From Ahaetulla prasina (lineage: Eukaryota > Chordata > Lepidosauria > Squamata > Colubridae), in the NCBI RefSeq assembly GCF_028640845.1, contig NC_080540.1, positions 280,937,524 to 281,001,523 on the forward strand: 64,000 bases of DNA. Reading direction: 5' to 3'. The position numbers and the translations under genes were made by a program. Shown here one piece after another: positions 1 to 12,300 of this stretch. The notes below the pieces were generated by a model. That model saw only the letters and a list, made by a program, of their open reading frames with translations. It had not been told where the DNA came from and did not search any database. How positions within the stretch are numbered: the stretch's first letter is position 1; every line of letters begins with the position of its first letter.

Positions 1-1183
1 TGTCACAACAGTATATATAAGCATAAGCATGAAAGGTGGCTGGATGGAGTCACTGAAACAGTAGGCATGAGTTTAAATGGACTCCAGAGGATGGTAGAGG
101 ACAGGAAGACCTGGAGGAATGTTGTCCATGGGGTTGCGATGGGTCGGACACGACTTCGTGACTAACAACAACAACAAAAAGCATGAAACAACTATACAAC
201 ATATAAGCGTATATATAATGAAAGGAAACAATAGGACAGGAACGGTAGGCACTTTTGTGCTATTATGCATGCCCCTTATAGTCCTCTTAGGAATGGGGTG
301 AGGTCAATGGTAGACAGTTTTTGGTTAAAGCTTTTGGGAGTTTGAGAAGAGACCACAGAGTCAGGTAGTGTGTTCCAAGCGTTAACAACTCTGTTACAAA
401 AGTCAGCGGAGTTCTAAGTTTTCTAATCCCAGGATTTCAAGTTTGGTGATATAAGGTATTTTGTTGTTTTCAGAGGAGCGGAGAACTCTTCTTGTAAAAT
501 ATTTCTGGACGGGTTCAATTGTATTAATGTCAGAGATGTGGTATGGGTTCCAGACAAGTGAACTGTATTCAAGAATAGGTCTAGCAAATGTTTTGTATGC
601 TCTGGTTAGTAGTGTAGAGTTTTTGGAAAAGAAGCTACGCAAAATTAGGTTTACAACTCTTAGAGCCTTTTTTGCTATGTAGTTGCAGTGGGCTTTGGCA
701 CTTAGATCATTTGATATGAAAACTCCAAGGTCTTTTACAGGGTGGGGGTCATCAGTAAGATAATGTTCATCAAGTTTGTACTTAGTGTTTGGGTTCTTTT
801 TTCCAATATGTAAGACTGAGCATTTGCTGATTGAGATTTGTAGTTGCCAAGTTTTAGACCAATTGGATACAAAGTCAAGGTCTTTTTGAAGGGTAGTAGT
901 ATTGTTGGTGGTGTTAAATAGTTTGACATCGTCAGCAAAGAGAACACAATAACTTGAGATATGGTCACAGAGATCATTTATGTATAGTATGAAGAGCGTT
1001 GGTCCAAGAACGCTGCCTTGAGGAACGCCACTCTTGACAGGAACAGGATTTGATAGAGTGTTGCCAATTTTGACCACTTGTTGTCTCTTTGACAGGAAAG
1101 CAGTTATCCAATTGTGAAGAGGTCCTGAAATGCCGTAGGATTTTAGTTTTAGGAGAAGTTTATCATGTACTACGGAATCAAAA
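1..1183 (-). mobile_element. non-LTR retrotransposon (Jockey superfamily), 5'-truncated, interrupted by BovB
   Basis: On the minus strand 1077-403 encodes the middle and end of a reverse transcriptase: [20 protein letters not shown], the catalytic FADDVKLF, and [17 protein letters not shown]. The 3' UTR runs on to position 1 (ends tgttgtgaca) and is split by the BovB fragment at 35-178. Family not assigned (CR1/Rex-like). Other copies are at 6559-7272 and 16082-16820. Frames are broken, so it is dead. Confidence 0.8.
35..178 (+). mobile_element. BovB (RTE) LINE 3' fragment with target-site duplication
   Basis: 144 bp encoding the end of the BovB reverse transcriptase (region of WxDGVTETVGMSLN) and ending in an (ACA)n tail. 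It is flanked by aagcatgaaa at 25-34 and 179-188, an exact 10-bp TSD. It sits inside the 3' UTR of another LINE, so it is the younger insertion. Confidence 0.85.
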
Positions 1184-1189
1184 GCTTAT

Positions 1190-1231
1190 GGCTCCATTGT
1201 GGCCATAAGTTGAGGACTACCTGTATTAAAG
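1190..1231. mobile_element. end of TA-target MITE (CAGGTAGTCC family)
   Basis: Contains taagttgaggactacctgta, one terminus of the family seen complete at 41267-41660. Only a remnant. Confidence 0.5.
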
Positions 1232-1565
1232 TTGATATCGAACTTGCCTATAATATTAAATGAGATTAGTGATGTCATCCCATTCGATAGATAAATATTA
1301 AGAGTAATTAGTTCCTTATATATTAGGGGCTACATAATTAAACATAAGATATGTGTTACAGTTTCAATACCCGCTATCCCTCCCAAGAGAGATGTCTTTG
1401 TAGGCATTGTCTTTTTTATTTTTTAAAAAAAAATACAAATGATGCAGACATAGTAGATACACATCTAAATACAAAAAAAGAAAGAAAAAAGAAAAAAAAC
1501 ATTACAGTTTTACACCTCCACCCACCGGAGACCATTTTTCCCCCCTTACATTTCTTCGTCTATAA

Positions 1566-1671
1566 CAGGGGTCTCCAACCTTGGGAACTTTAAGCCTGGA
1601 GGACTTCAACTCCCAGAATTCTGGCAGTTGAAGTCCTCCAGGCTTAAAGTTGCCAAGGTTGGAAACCCCTG
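1566..1671. mobile_element. palindromic hAT-like MITE with exact TSD
   Basis: A 106-bp near-perfect hairpin (CAGGGGTCTCCAACC ... inverted copy) with a core reading ...acttcaactcccagaatt. It is flanked by GTCTATAA at 1558-1565 and 1672-1679. Eight-base TSDs indicate a hAT transposase in trans. Related copies are at 26229, 37088, 47556, 55007 and 61091. Confidence 0.85.
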
Positions 1672-1679
1672 GTCTATAA

Positions 1680-2416
1680 CAACTAAAAGCTATATAAATT
1701 GTGCCCTTATCCCCTCCAAAACAACATATATTCTTGAGTAGGTTTATTCCCTTTGCCTTCCACCAACACTGATTTTATAAAATCCCCCCATATTTCATTA
1801 TAATTGTTTGCTTTGATCATTCCTTTTTTAAATTTAATTTCTGTTGTTAATTTATCATTTGTTGCCATACGCCAAATTTCATTATACTGCTCATTTCTTT
1901 GAATATCCCAATTTCGTCCCCAATATTTAGCCATCACTAATCGAGCTGCCATTATCTTTGCAAGCATTGTCAAAAGGTACCAACAACCCTTTCTTTAGGC
2001 TTATTCATCCAAACCCTATTAAATAGGAAGGTTTTTATTTGATATGAATAGGAATCGCAGCTTTATCCAGAATGCCAGCTGAAATTTGTTGTGCAGCTAG
2101 GGAAATGATCCATATTTTCAGCTATTGTTCCTTTTCTGTCCAATGAAAGCTATCAATTTCTCCTTGAGAAAATGAGGGAAGCGCGAAGCTTTGCTACAAA
2201 GCATTTTGGGGGAAAGAGCATGGAGAATACGCATCCATAACCGAACACCAATGTTTAACTATTCCAAAGTTACGTAAGACTTTTGTCTGGTGCTTATGGA
2301 AAAGGGAAGAGAAAGGTTATATAGCTTCAGTTTGTTGTTCTCCCCACTATGTTTTATCTGTGGGTTTACAGCTATTTTGAAATTAAATATATCCAGTATT
2401 GTTCTATAAAACTCTG
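1680..2416. other. intron, no recognised feature
   Basis: AT-rich sequence upstream of the spacer exon. A minus-strand frame at 1973-1707 has composition resembling a degraded LINE ORF (NEIW repeats), but too weak to call. Confidence 0.3.
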
Positions 2417-2775
2417 TACTGATAGTCCTCCACTTAGGACCACAGTTAGGACTGGAACCTTCTTCACTAAGCAATGCAGCCCAATTTTATGACTTTTTTG
2501 CCATGGTTGTTAAGCGTATCACTGCAGTCTTGAAACAAATCCAACTTGCTCCATTTACCTTGCTTGTCAGAAGCCTAGGTCACAAACGGATATCACACAA
2601 TCCTAGGACACTGCAACCTTCCTAAATACATGTCAGTTGTCAAGTGTCTGAATTTTGATCACAGGGACGTGGTGATGGTCATAAGTGTGAGGACTGCTTG
2701 TAAATCACTTTTTTCAGCGCTGTTGTAACTTCAAATGGTTGTTAAACAAATGGATGACTGCCTATAAGGTAAACT
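2417..2775. mobile_element. degraded TA-target MITE (CAGGTAGTCC family)
   Basis: The left part reads tagtcctccacttaggaccacagtt, the middle has 'gtcacaagtgt...aattttgatcac'-like sequence, and the right end is gttaaacaaatggatgactgcct. Order and spacing match the complete copy at 41267-41660 but it is well diverged. Confidence 0.5.
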
Positions 2776-3096
2776 TGAAGGACCTTTAATGTATGTGTTA
2801 GAAATTTCTGGGCCAAAAATCTACATATAGGTGTATATCCATTACAAAGAAGTTGTGAAGAGATGCTTAAATTTCATTAATAAAATTAATATTTCAATAT
2901 GTTAAAAACCTCCTGGACTGCTAGATGGGACGAAAAGTGCTAGAGGTCAATATTGCTCACCTCTGTTCTAAGCCACAGGTAGGCTATTGTCTTTTGGGCC
3001 TTAAAAGTCCCAACATCTTGGACCACTCAGTGATGTCCGCTGGGCTTCAAGAACACCTGGAGGTGTTTTTAAATCCATTTTGTCTTCCTCACATAG

Positions 3097-3341
3097 GTTA
3101 CGTTGACATTGGCCTGATTCCCAAAGGCGCAAGACACATCAAAGTGGTCGAAGTGTCAGAAGCAGGCAATTTCCTTGCGCTTCGCAGCGAAGACCCTCAG
3201 AAGTATTATCTCAACGGAGGATTTATTATTCAGTGGAATGGAGATTACGAAGTGGCGGGAACAATATTTCAGTATGGAAGAAAAGGAGATTTGGAAAACC
3301 TCACTGCTTCCGGACCCACAAATGAATCCTTGTGGCTGCAG
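3097..3341 (+). CDS. ADAMTS12: ADAMTS12 exon, spacer-1 domain
   Basis: The acceptor ends ...acatag at 3096 and the donor gtatgcc begins at 3342. The exon enters with two bases completing a Gly codon and leaves in phase 0. Its translation contains [22 protein letters not shown] and [15 protein letters not shown], the typical ADAMTS spacer signature that follows the Cys-rich domain. An N-glycosylation sequon (NLT) lies near the end. The open frame to the left of 3097 is intron read-through, so the ATG at 2925 is not a start. The preceding exon was not found in 1-3096 and is presumably outside the window. Confidence 0.92.
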
Positions 3342-6300
3342 GTATGCCAGCATGTCACGTGATGGGTGTGATACAGACTCTGAATGTAGTACAGAAAGGG
3401 AATTGTCAACATTTGTAACTTTTCTCATGTCACATGCTTTTGCTGCTGCAAGTACACACATTGGATCCAATGTGTTTCAACTAAGGTGCATCAAGCTTTC
3501 TCTTCCTTGGGGACTTTGCAAAAATTGTCCACCCGTAGTACCTTAACTACTCCTTAGACTAGACCAGGGTGGATAACTGTGGGCTGTTTATGACCTGTTG
3601 ACTTCAACTCCCAGAGTTTCTGAGCATGAGAACTGAAGTCCACAGATTGTAAACAGGCCATAATTACCCACCCCTTGACTAGACATTTGGGCTGAGAAGG
3701 TTTTCTAGAAAACAGTCCTGGTCGATTTCTGGTTCGGTTGCCCCAGTCTACTCCTACTAATCTGCCACTCTTCTCAATCTACTACCAGAGCCAAAGGTTT
3801 GATTCTGTCATGTGATTGTGTTTGCCCTAGATCAGTGATCTAGGCAATTTTTTTGTACCGAGTGCCCAAAGCGTGCACATGCACATGCACATGCATGAGC
3901 ATGTACCCAAACCCCCAAAATGCAATGCGAGCATCCCTGCATATGCATCCCACACATGTGTCCGTACGCGCCCTTCCCACCCACCCCCATCCCCATCCCA
4001 TTTTGGTTTCCAGGTTGGTGCAGGAGGTTTACCAGGCCCAACTGGGAAGCCAAAACGGAGCGCAGGGGCGCCATGCGAGGCTCCCCTGCACCCCGTTTTG
4101 GGCTACTCCTGAATGAACCTGCACCCTCCCCTGTGCATGCGTCATGCCCATGTGTGCATGCGTCCCCTGCATGCGCCCCTCCTCCCACGCATGCGCCGGC
4201 AGAGACCCGAAGACCAGCTGGCTGGTGCACAGTGTAGCTAGGCTGGGGTGACAGCTGGCATGCCCGCAAAGAGGACTCTGTGTGCCAGCTGTGGCGCATA
4301 TGCCATTGGTTCACCAATTCGGCCGTAGATGTATTTATTGGTCACCTTTTTCTTATTTGGAAAACAACAATAAGAAGATGATTTTGCAGCTGTAGAGCAT
4401 ATTGCCGACAGATTTAATTAGAGTATTATTCCCGGGGCCTTAGGGAAAGGATTCTAGGTTTCCCATCTCTTTGAGTGAACACATAAAAATATTCAGCTGC
4501 CAGATCTGGGAGGCAAAATAAATGAAAGCAAAGAGATCTAGAAAACTGTCGTTCCTAGTTGCCAGAGATGGTGAGGAGGCTGGGAAGTTAGATGGTAGGA
4601 ACTCTAGACATAATCCACAGAGGGGAAAGGAATTTGTTAGCATTTTACATTTACATTAGTCAAGATGGTAGCCTTTGAGACTGAATGTGGTGTGCATTAA
4701 AAATAGCTGGAGCTTCAATCACACTATTGTGGCCATCAACTTGGCATTTTTAGTATACTCTGCAGATATTTCTATAATATATCTAAGTTCATACCAGTGT
4801 GCAAGAAGCCTGGCGGGAAGAGATTAAAAATGTTCAAAGAGAGTTCATCAATGGACATACATATTTATTATTTCTACCAAACTGGAGAAATTCAAGATAT
4901 CTAAATCAAAGAGGACTGGAGTGATTCCTGCAGTTTCCAAGTTTAATCCATTACCTTTAAGTCTTACATTAGAGCGTTTTTTTTGAAGTCTAAATGGTGA
5001 TCTATGGTCGATGGCTTAACTCGTGGCCTGATGGATCTTTGGAGCCCCAATCTAATAGTCCTAAAAGCAGAGAAGAGAAGAGAGTATTCCGGTTTGATAT
5101 TTTGTGATTGAAATGTACAATAAATGTTGTTCAGCTCCTTTTTCAGGAAAACAACCCTGGAATTAAATATGAATACACTGTCCGCAAAAGCTCAAGCTTG
5201 GAAAATGAAGTGGAGGAGCCTGAATACTTATGGAAATATGGAAAGTGGACAAGTTGCAGTGTAACTTGTGGCAGTGGTAAGAAATCACAATTTTCCAAGT
5301 CCCTTTTTCCTCTCTCGTCCTCTGCTTTGGTCTCCTCATTCATTGTTCTAACAATGTACTGACTTGGGTATACTTAAATTGCCTCAGACTGGCAAGTAGT
5401 GTTTTATTAATAGTTAATTTATATGCCCTTTGAAAGGCCAACAATAAAATCAGCATACAGAAAACTACTTTGTGTGTCTACTAACCATTAATTAGTTAAA
5501 CCTCAGGCAAACAATGGCATTTTTCCCACTCCAAGTAATAAAAGCAGTGGGGGGTTTTGCCCTAATTTAATGCAGAAACCACACTGTGCAATTAACAATC
5601 TTTTCCCATTAAAAAAACCACATAGAAATCTTTACATCAGCTCTGTTCAAACTAATAATAACTTATCAAGTAATTGCTGGAGGTGACCCCTAGTTGTTTC
5701 TGGGGAATGATTAAGGTAAAAGGGAATTTCACTCTTGTCAGTTAATTTATGATAATTATCCTTTCTTCTTGAGTAATTCTTATTATCAACTTACCTCACC
5801 ATCTCAGCCTGTTGAAAACAGTTCCTATGTACTGGTCTGGTTTGAAGTGAACTGAAGGGAAAAAGAAGGATTTGTAAGCACCAAAATGATGAATCTAATC
5901 AACAGCAGGCCTGTTGTACATAAATACTTTAGATAAGAAAGGAGATAAAAGCGCCTCTAATATTTACCATGTATCGATTGTCATTACTTTACAGATGCAG
6001 AAAACTGATTCATGTAAGGTGAAATTCCCAGAAGGTCAATTTCGGTTTGCCTAAAATGATGTCTAAATTGAGTTGTACTTTGATTCTGCATTTTCCCAGT
6101 CAACATGGTTAGCGGGGTATTTTGAGGAACTAAAGTCTCACACATCTATAAGGCGATTTATTTATGTTCTTCTGTTTCCTCTTGTCCTTTCATGTCTCTT
6201 CTCATTTCTCTTTGAGCTTATTTAGAAACCTTCAGAAACAAATGCATGAGTATAACCAAAGGACAAAACTGCAGTTATAGTATTGAGATATAACCAAGGA

Positions 6301-9300
6301 TGATTTTAGCAGAGAGGAGCCTACATGGACTTCTCAACAGCAGGGCATTCCTACACTCTAACATTTGTGGGGGGGGGGAATCATAGTACAGCATTTCACT
6401 GATCCTTTCGTACTGGCAATTTCTCCTTTTTGAATGAAAAATCCATAGTGTGGATGACAGAGGGACATATCAGTAGCAGAATGCGTTTTTTAGCTGGAAT
6501 ACCAAACTATAGTATTAACTATAACTATAACTATATAACTATATAACTATAACTATAAGAGTTGTAAACCTAATTTTGCGTAGCTTCTTTTCGAAAAACA
6601 CCACACTACTAACCAGAGCATATAAAACATTTGCTAGACCAATTCTAGAATACAGCTCGCCTGTTTGGAACCCTCACCACATCTCTGACATCAATACAAT
6701 TGAACGTGTCCAGAAATATTTTACAAGAAGAGTTCTCCATTCCTCTGAAAACAATAAAATACCTTATCCCACCAGACTTGAAATCCTAGGCTTAGAAAAC
6801 TTGGAACTCCGTCGCCTTCGACAAGACCTAAGTTTAACTCACAGAATCATCTATTGTAATGTCCTTCCTGTCAAAGACTACTTCAGCTTTAATTGCAATA
6901 ATACTAGAGCAACTAATAGATTTAAACTTAATGTCAACCGCTTTAATCTAGATTGCAGAAAATATGACTTCTGTAACAGAATCATCAGTGCTTGGAATAC
7001 TTTACCTGACTCTGTGGTCTCTTCTCATAATCCTAAAAGCTTTAACCAAAAACTTTCTACTATTGACCTCACCCCATTCCTAAGGGGCATGCATAAGCGC
7101 ACAAACGTGCCTACCGTTCCTGTCCTATTGTTTTTCTTTTCTTCTTCCTATATATATATATATATGCTTATACCTCCTTATATTTACTCATATAAGTGTT
7201 TATATACTATATAATCTTTTTGTATGATACCTACATATATTGTTGTGACAAAATAAATAAATAAATAAATAAACTACCGTTACAGTGGTGACATGAGAGC
7301 AGTGTTCAATATTTGAGGAGCTGCCACAAAGAAGAGTGAGCCAACCTATTCCAAAGCACCAAAAAGCAGGACAAAAAGCAATGAACAGAAACTAATCAAG
7401 GAGAGAATCTACCTAGAACTAAGGAGAAATTTCCTGAGTGTTAGAACAATTGATCAGTGGAACTCCAGAAGTTGTGGGTGTTCCAACACTGGAGATTTTA
7501 AAGAAGAGATTGGACAGCCATTTGTCCAGAATGGTATAGGGTCTTTTGCTTGGACTAGAAGATTTCCAAGGTCCTTTCCAACTCTGTTATTCTATTCCTT
7601 AAAATGTTATGGGACATACAAATTCTGCATTGATATAGGTAAAGTCCACTGGAGTTTGACATTCAAAGACTATAAATAAAAAGAATGAAAACTGGCAAAT
7701 GCCAATATCTACTGTCTGTTTTGTAGGCAGCAGATATTGGCATCTGCCAGTTTTTATTGACAGTTTTGAACATTTGGTGCCGGCATATAATGTTAATGGC
7801 AGGTAGGATGTTCTCCTGCAAAACTGTGTACTCAGCAGATTCTTAGCAGTGCTAACAACTAATATGAGCTACTCCATACATCAAAATGTTTATCTTTTTA
7901 AAGATACATCTAAAGATGAAGTTCTTTTTTTTTCTTTTCATTTTTCTTGTAGGGTTTCAGCGACAGATTGCCCATTGTGTGAAAAAGGGGAAGAGTATGG
8001 TGAAAAACCTGTTTTGTGACCCAGAAACACAACCCAAGGCAAAACAGAAAAAATGCATTGAAAAAGATTGTCCACCAAGGTATGTATGAATATCATACAG
8101 AGCAGAGATCACCAATCTTTGTGGTTTGGCAACACAGCTGGGGGACAGGGGGGAGAGGGAAACCAGGCACATACAGCAGCCCACTACTCATGCAAGTTGA
8201 GCTGTGTGCACGTGGCCCAGTTCTAAACAGGCCATGGCCCAGAAGTGGGCCATGGCCCAGGGGTTGGGGACCTCTGATATAGAGGAAAGTATTTTAAGAT
8301 AATGATGACAAACTATATTTTTTCCATCCCCGGCCATATACGATTGAAGAAAAATAACTATCTAAATGAAAGAAAAATTAAAATATGTGAAAGATATCAG
8401 TAATAATATGAAAATGAGTGAGCAGAGTGAATCATATAGTAGTGTTTCAACCAGTATTCCTTATTTATTTGTTTGTTTGTTTGTTTGTTTATAATTTAAT
8501 TTCTATACCGCCCTTCTCCCGAAGGACTCAGGGCGGTTTACAGCCATATTAAAAGCACCAAATACAAATAACAATTTTAAAAACAAATTAAAACCAAATA
8601 TTTAATGGCCAGATCAACTAAAACGGTCAAAGACGGACATAAAACCCATTTAAAATTACAATTAAAATTATACTTAGGCTAGTCCCGCACGATGAAATAA
8701 TAAAGTCTTCAGTTCACGTTTGAAGGTCCGGAGGTCGGGGAGTTGGCGTAACCCCGGAGGCAGCTCATTCCAAAGGGCTGGTGCTGCCACAGAGAAGGCC
8801 CTCCCCCTGGGGGCCGCCAACTGACATTGTTTGGTCAACGGCACCCTGAGGAGGCCCACCCTGTGGGAGCACACAGGTCGTTGGGAGGCTATCGGTGGCA
8901 GAAGGCGGTCTCGTAAATAACCCGGTCCTAAGCTGCCTTATCCCAATTTTTTGTTAGTTTCTGTCTAAGCCAACTATTTTCTGAGGCAGTGATCCAGAAT
9001 CTGCACTCACTCTGACAGTAAAGGAACTAAAGCTTTCAGGAACCAGCAGGATCTATCTATATAAAAAAGGCTATATGTATGTATGTTCCAGCATAACTCT
9101 GGAATGTCTCGAACAATTTCAACCAAACTTGGTAGACAGCTGACTTACTATCTGGAAACAAATACTGTGGGAGTAAGACACCCCTGGGGTGTGTGTGTCT
9201 GTGTCTGTGTGTTCCAGCATAACTGGAATGCCTGGGTCGTTAAGGAGAGCGAGTGCGGCATCCTAGAGTGGCAATTGTTTGTGATGTCAGTTCCTTCACA

Positions 9301-12300
9301 GCTTCCTCTGGAAAGGCAGCCATGACGTTCTCCCTCCAGTGGAGCAATGGGGAAGCGCCTGATGGATCTGGGGCAAAGTGCCAGGATCGTAGACAGGGCG
9401 GGAAAGAGGAGCGCATGGCAGGGAAAAGGGAGAGGGCAGGGATGATGGGCATGGGAGTAGGGGGAAGAAAGGCCCCTCTCAAGGGCTCCCTGTCAGACAA
9501 AGGCTTTGACGTCTATAAATACCCGGGCAATGCTAGTCAGTGATAAAGGGTGATGGAGAGGGACTCAAAAAGTTGAGAAGAGATAGTTGCAATTGTGAAC
9601 TTGAAGTCTCACCCCTTTGTGTGTGCATGGGACATTGACACACACACACAAGGCATGCACTGTGATAGAATAGAATAGAATAGAATAGAATAGAATAGAA
9701 TAGAATAGAATAGAATAGAATAGAATAGAATAGAATAGAATTTTTTATTGGCCAAGTGTGATTGGACACATAAGGAATTTGTCTTGGTGCATATGCATAT
9801 CATTGCTCTGCACAAGGGCCATACTGATTTTTTTTACCCCCATGGATGCCCCCAATGATAGATGTTGTACTTTAATAAATCATGTTTTATATCTTCACCA
9901 ATTCTTTCAGTTTCCACCCCTGCAAGGTGGCATATCTTAGGAGGTAGGTTGTTATAAGCGAGGTGTTGCCAAAGTACCGTCTATAAAACTCTTTAAATTG
10001 TAAACGTTCTTAATGGAAACATTGGCTGAATTTTCTTAAGATTTGGTAGTTGTTTTTTACAGAGCTTTGAAGTAAAAATTACAGGTTTTTTGCATTCTTG
10101 AAAAGAACAGATAAGATCTCAGAGACGGGGTTGTGAGATTTCAGCAGTCATTTTTGGCAGGGCCATTACTGATCTGAAAAAGTTGCCAAACCCTGTTTTC
10201 AACATGAACTGAGATAATAAGTGAAGAATCTTAAACTGAAAAGTCATAAATCATGTGATGTATTGGTGCAGATTGTGGCATTTCCCACAGAGAGATAAAG
10301 TTCTTTCCCCCTTGAATCACATGTAAGGAAAAGAACCTTTGAATAAACTATGAAGGTCAGTCTCCATTATCACCATTCTGTTGTTCAACGTTCTTTCTCT
10401 GATTAATGTCCTATTTGCATATCTAAACATTCCAAGTTTTGACTCATCCTACCTGAACATGCTCTCAAACATTTCTTCTGTCAGAAGACTAATTTGGGGT
10501 TCCAACTCAAGCCGGGGTTGTGCAAGAATAAATAAAAATGAGATCCAGACAGCTGTGAGAAATGAAGAAATATTTATTCCTAAAAGCAAAGAGTTTGTCT
10601 TTAGGGGCAGCTATAACAACATATTTTTATAGAAGAGCTTGCCCCAGTGTGGAAGTGTCTATGTGCTGATTCTAGGATGAGACTTGAGGGGTGTGTGGTT
10701 GTGTAGGTATATCATCTATGATGCTTATTCTTGCAAACATGCAGTTCTGCTGAGAGACTTAATTTAATTAATTCTATTTGTGTTTATAGACCTCATTCTT
10801 TGATATGTGGATTAGGTCTGGGTAACTTATTTTGAGGAAGTTGAGTAAACAATTTTCTTCTGTTCGCTATCTTTACTTGATTAACTTAGTTTCAGCTGAA
10901 CTGTCAATTATCTAGTGGAGATGCTGATTTTCACTCCATTGTGGATTCTGTTAATATTTTAAGGGAAGATGGAAATAGTATGAAGAATAAAATATATTCT
11001 GATATAACACTTCTTACACTTCCTGTTGTAGGAATTTAGCACCCACCCCCCTCCTAGAAGAATGAAATATTTTAGAAAATATTTAAAAGGCAGAATATAT
11101 TTCCCTGGATGAGAAATGGAGAAACATGTTTTAAAGTCAAAGCAACTTCCTGCCACCCCCCACCTTTGTCAATGGGCCATTAAAGCCTCAGCCAAGCTCA
11201 CTCATTCCCCCCACCTTTGTCAATAGGTCAGAGGTAGAAACTCATTCTCCCCACCTTTGTTAATGGGCCATCATCATCTGCATCATAATAGAACCCAGCT
11301 AGCAACTGAAACTCACCACATGGCACCTGGGAAGATTACATCAGCCAGCAAGGCTAGCTAAGACCCCCACCCCCTGGGAGTCTGACAACCAATCAGGATA
11401 CTCTTCCTGTGCCCCAGAAAGTTCAAAGCTCAGAAAAAGCATAAAGCCAGGGAGCACACAGGATCTCAGCCCTTTTCTGTTCAGGAACTCAAGCCATGTG
11501 ATCCTGACCACCATTAAACCATCTTTCCAAGCAGCCTCCATGTTTCCAGTGTCTTTGTTCCCACTTGGAACTGAACCCAGATGGATATTTCTTCCAACAC
11601 TGTGTTGGAAACCATCTTAGTAGCTAATGTGTGACTAAACAAGTTCTATATAGCAAATGCCAGACCAGTCTGAAGATCTACTCTGAGGAGCTTGTCCTGA
11701 TCCCTTCAGTTGTGAAATTTCTAACTACCAATAACTTTTTTTCAATCAGAAATACTGATTGACAAGGAGAATCATTTTCTTCTTCTGCCATGACGCTGAT
11801 GAAAATAACCCTTCGGCAAGTTTTTGTCTCAAGGCTAACTATGTCCAATCAGGAGGGGTATAATTTTGGCAAATATATGATGCAGAGGCACAGAGCTATA
11901 TTCGTTCTCTTTTTATATTGCAGTTCTGATGAAAGTTACAACATCACATTGCTTCATACTATGAAAGAGCCAGTAAGATGAGGCATTTTAATGTTGTTTT
12001 GTTGCATTTAATGGCATTTTAATCGTACGCTTGATTTTTCAGAAGTTCAACTTCAGGAGGTGAAGTTCAGTTTTCCAGTCAATGTTCATTTCATTCATTT
12101 CCCAAAGGTGCTTTTTCAAGAGACAACTGGAGTTTCTGGTTTTTCTTTGAAGACTTTTCACTTCTTATCCAAGAAGCTTTGGCTGGATGGTGAGGAATGG
12201 AAGGATTTATACTTATATTTATAATATTTATATATTTATGCAGACAGCAATAGCAATAATAGTTGGACTTATATACCACTTCATAGTGCTTTTATAGCCC

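Noticed and set aside
403..1077. 224-codon minus-strand frame as a gene
   Set aside because: It has reverse transcriptase motifs and no splice or start context; it belongs to a LINE that recurs at 6559 and 16082.
2925..3362. ATG at 2925 as the start of a single-exon gene
   Set aside because: The coding match begins exactly at the acceptor at 3096 and stops at the donor at 3342; the rest is intron read-through.
3832..4317. 161-codon minus-strand frame with overlapping plus frames
   Set aside because: GC-rich interior of a MITE with TSD; open in several frames by composition only.
9533..9815. Frames with repeated SILFY residues (also at 35950-36319)
   Set aside because: These are translations of the AATAG microsatellite, not proteins.
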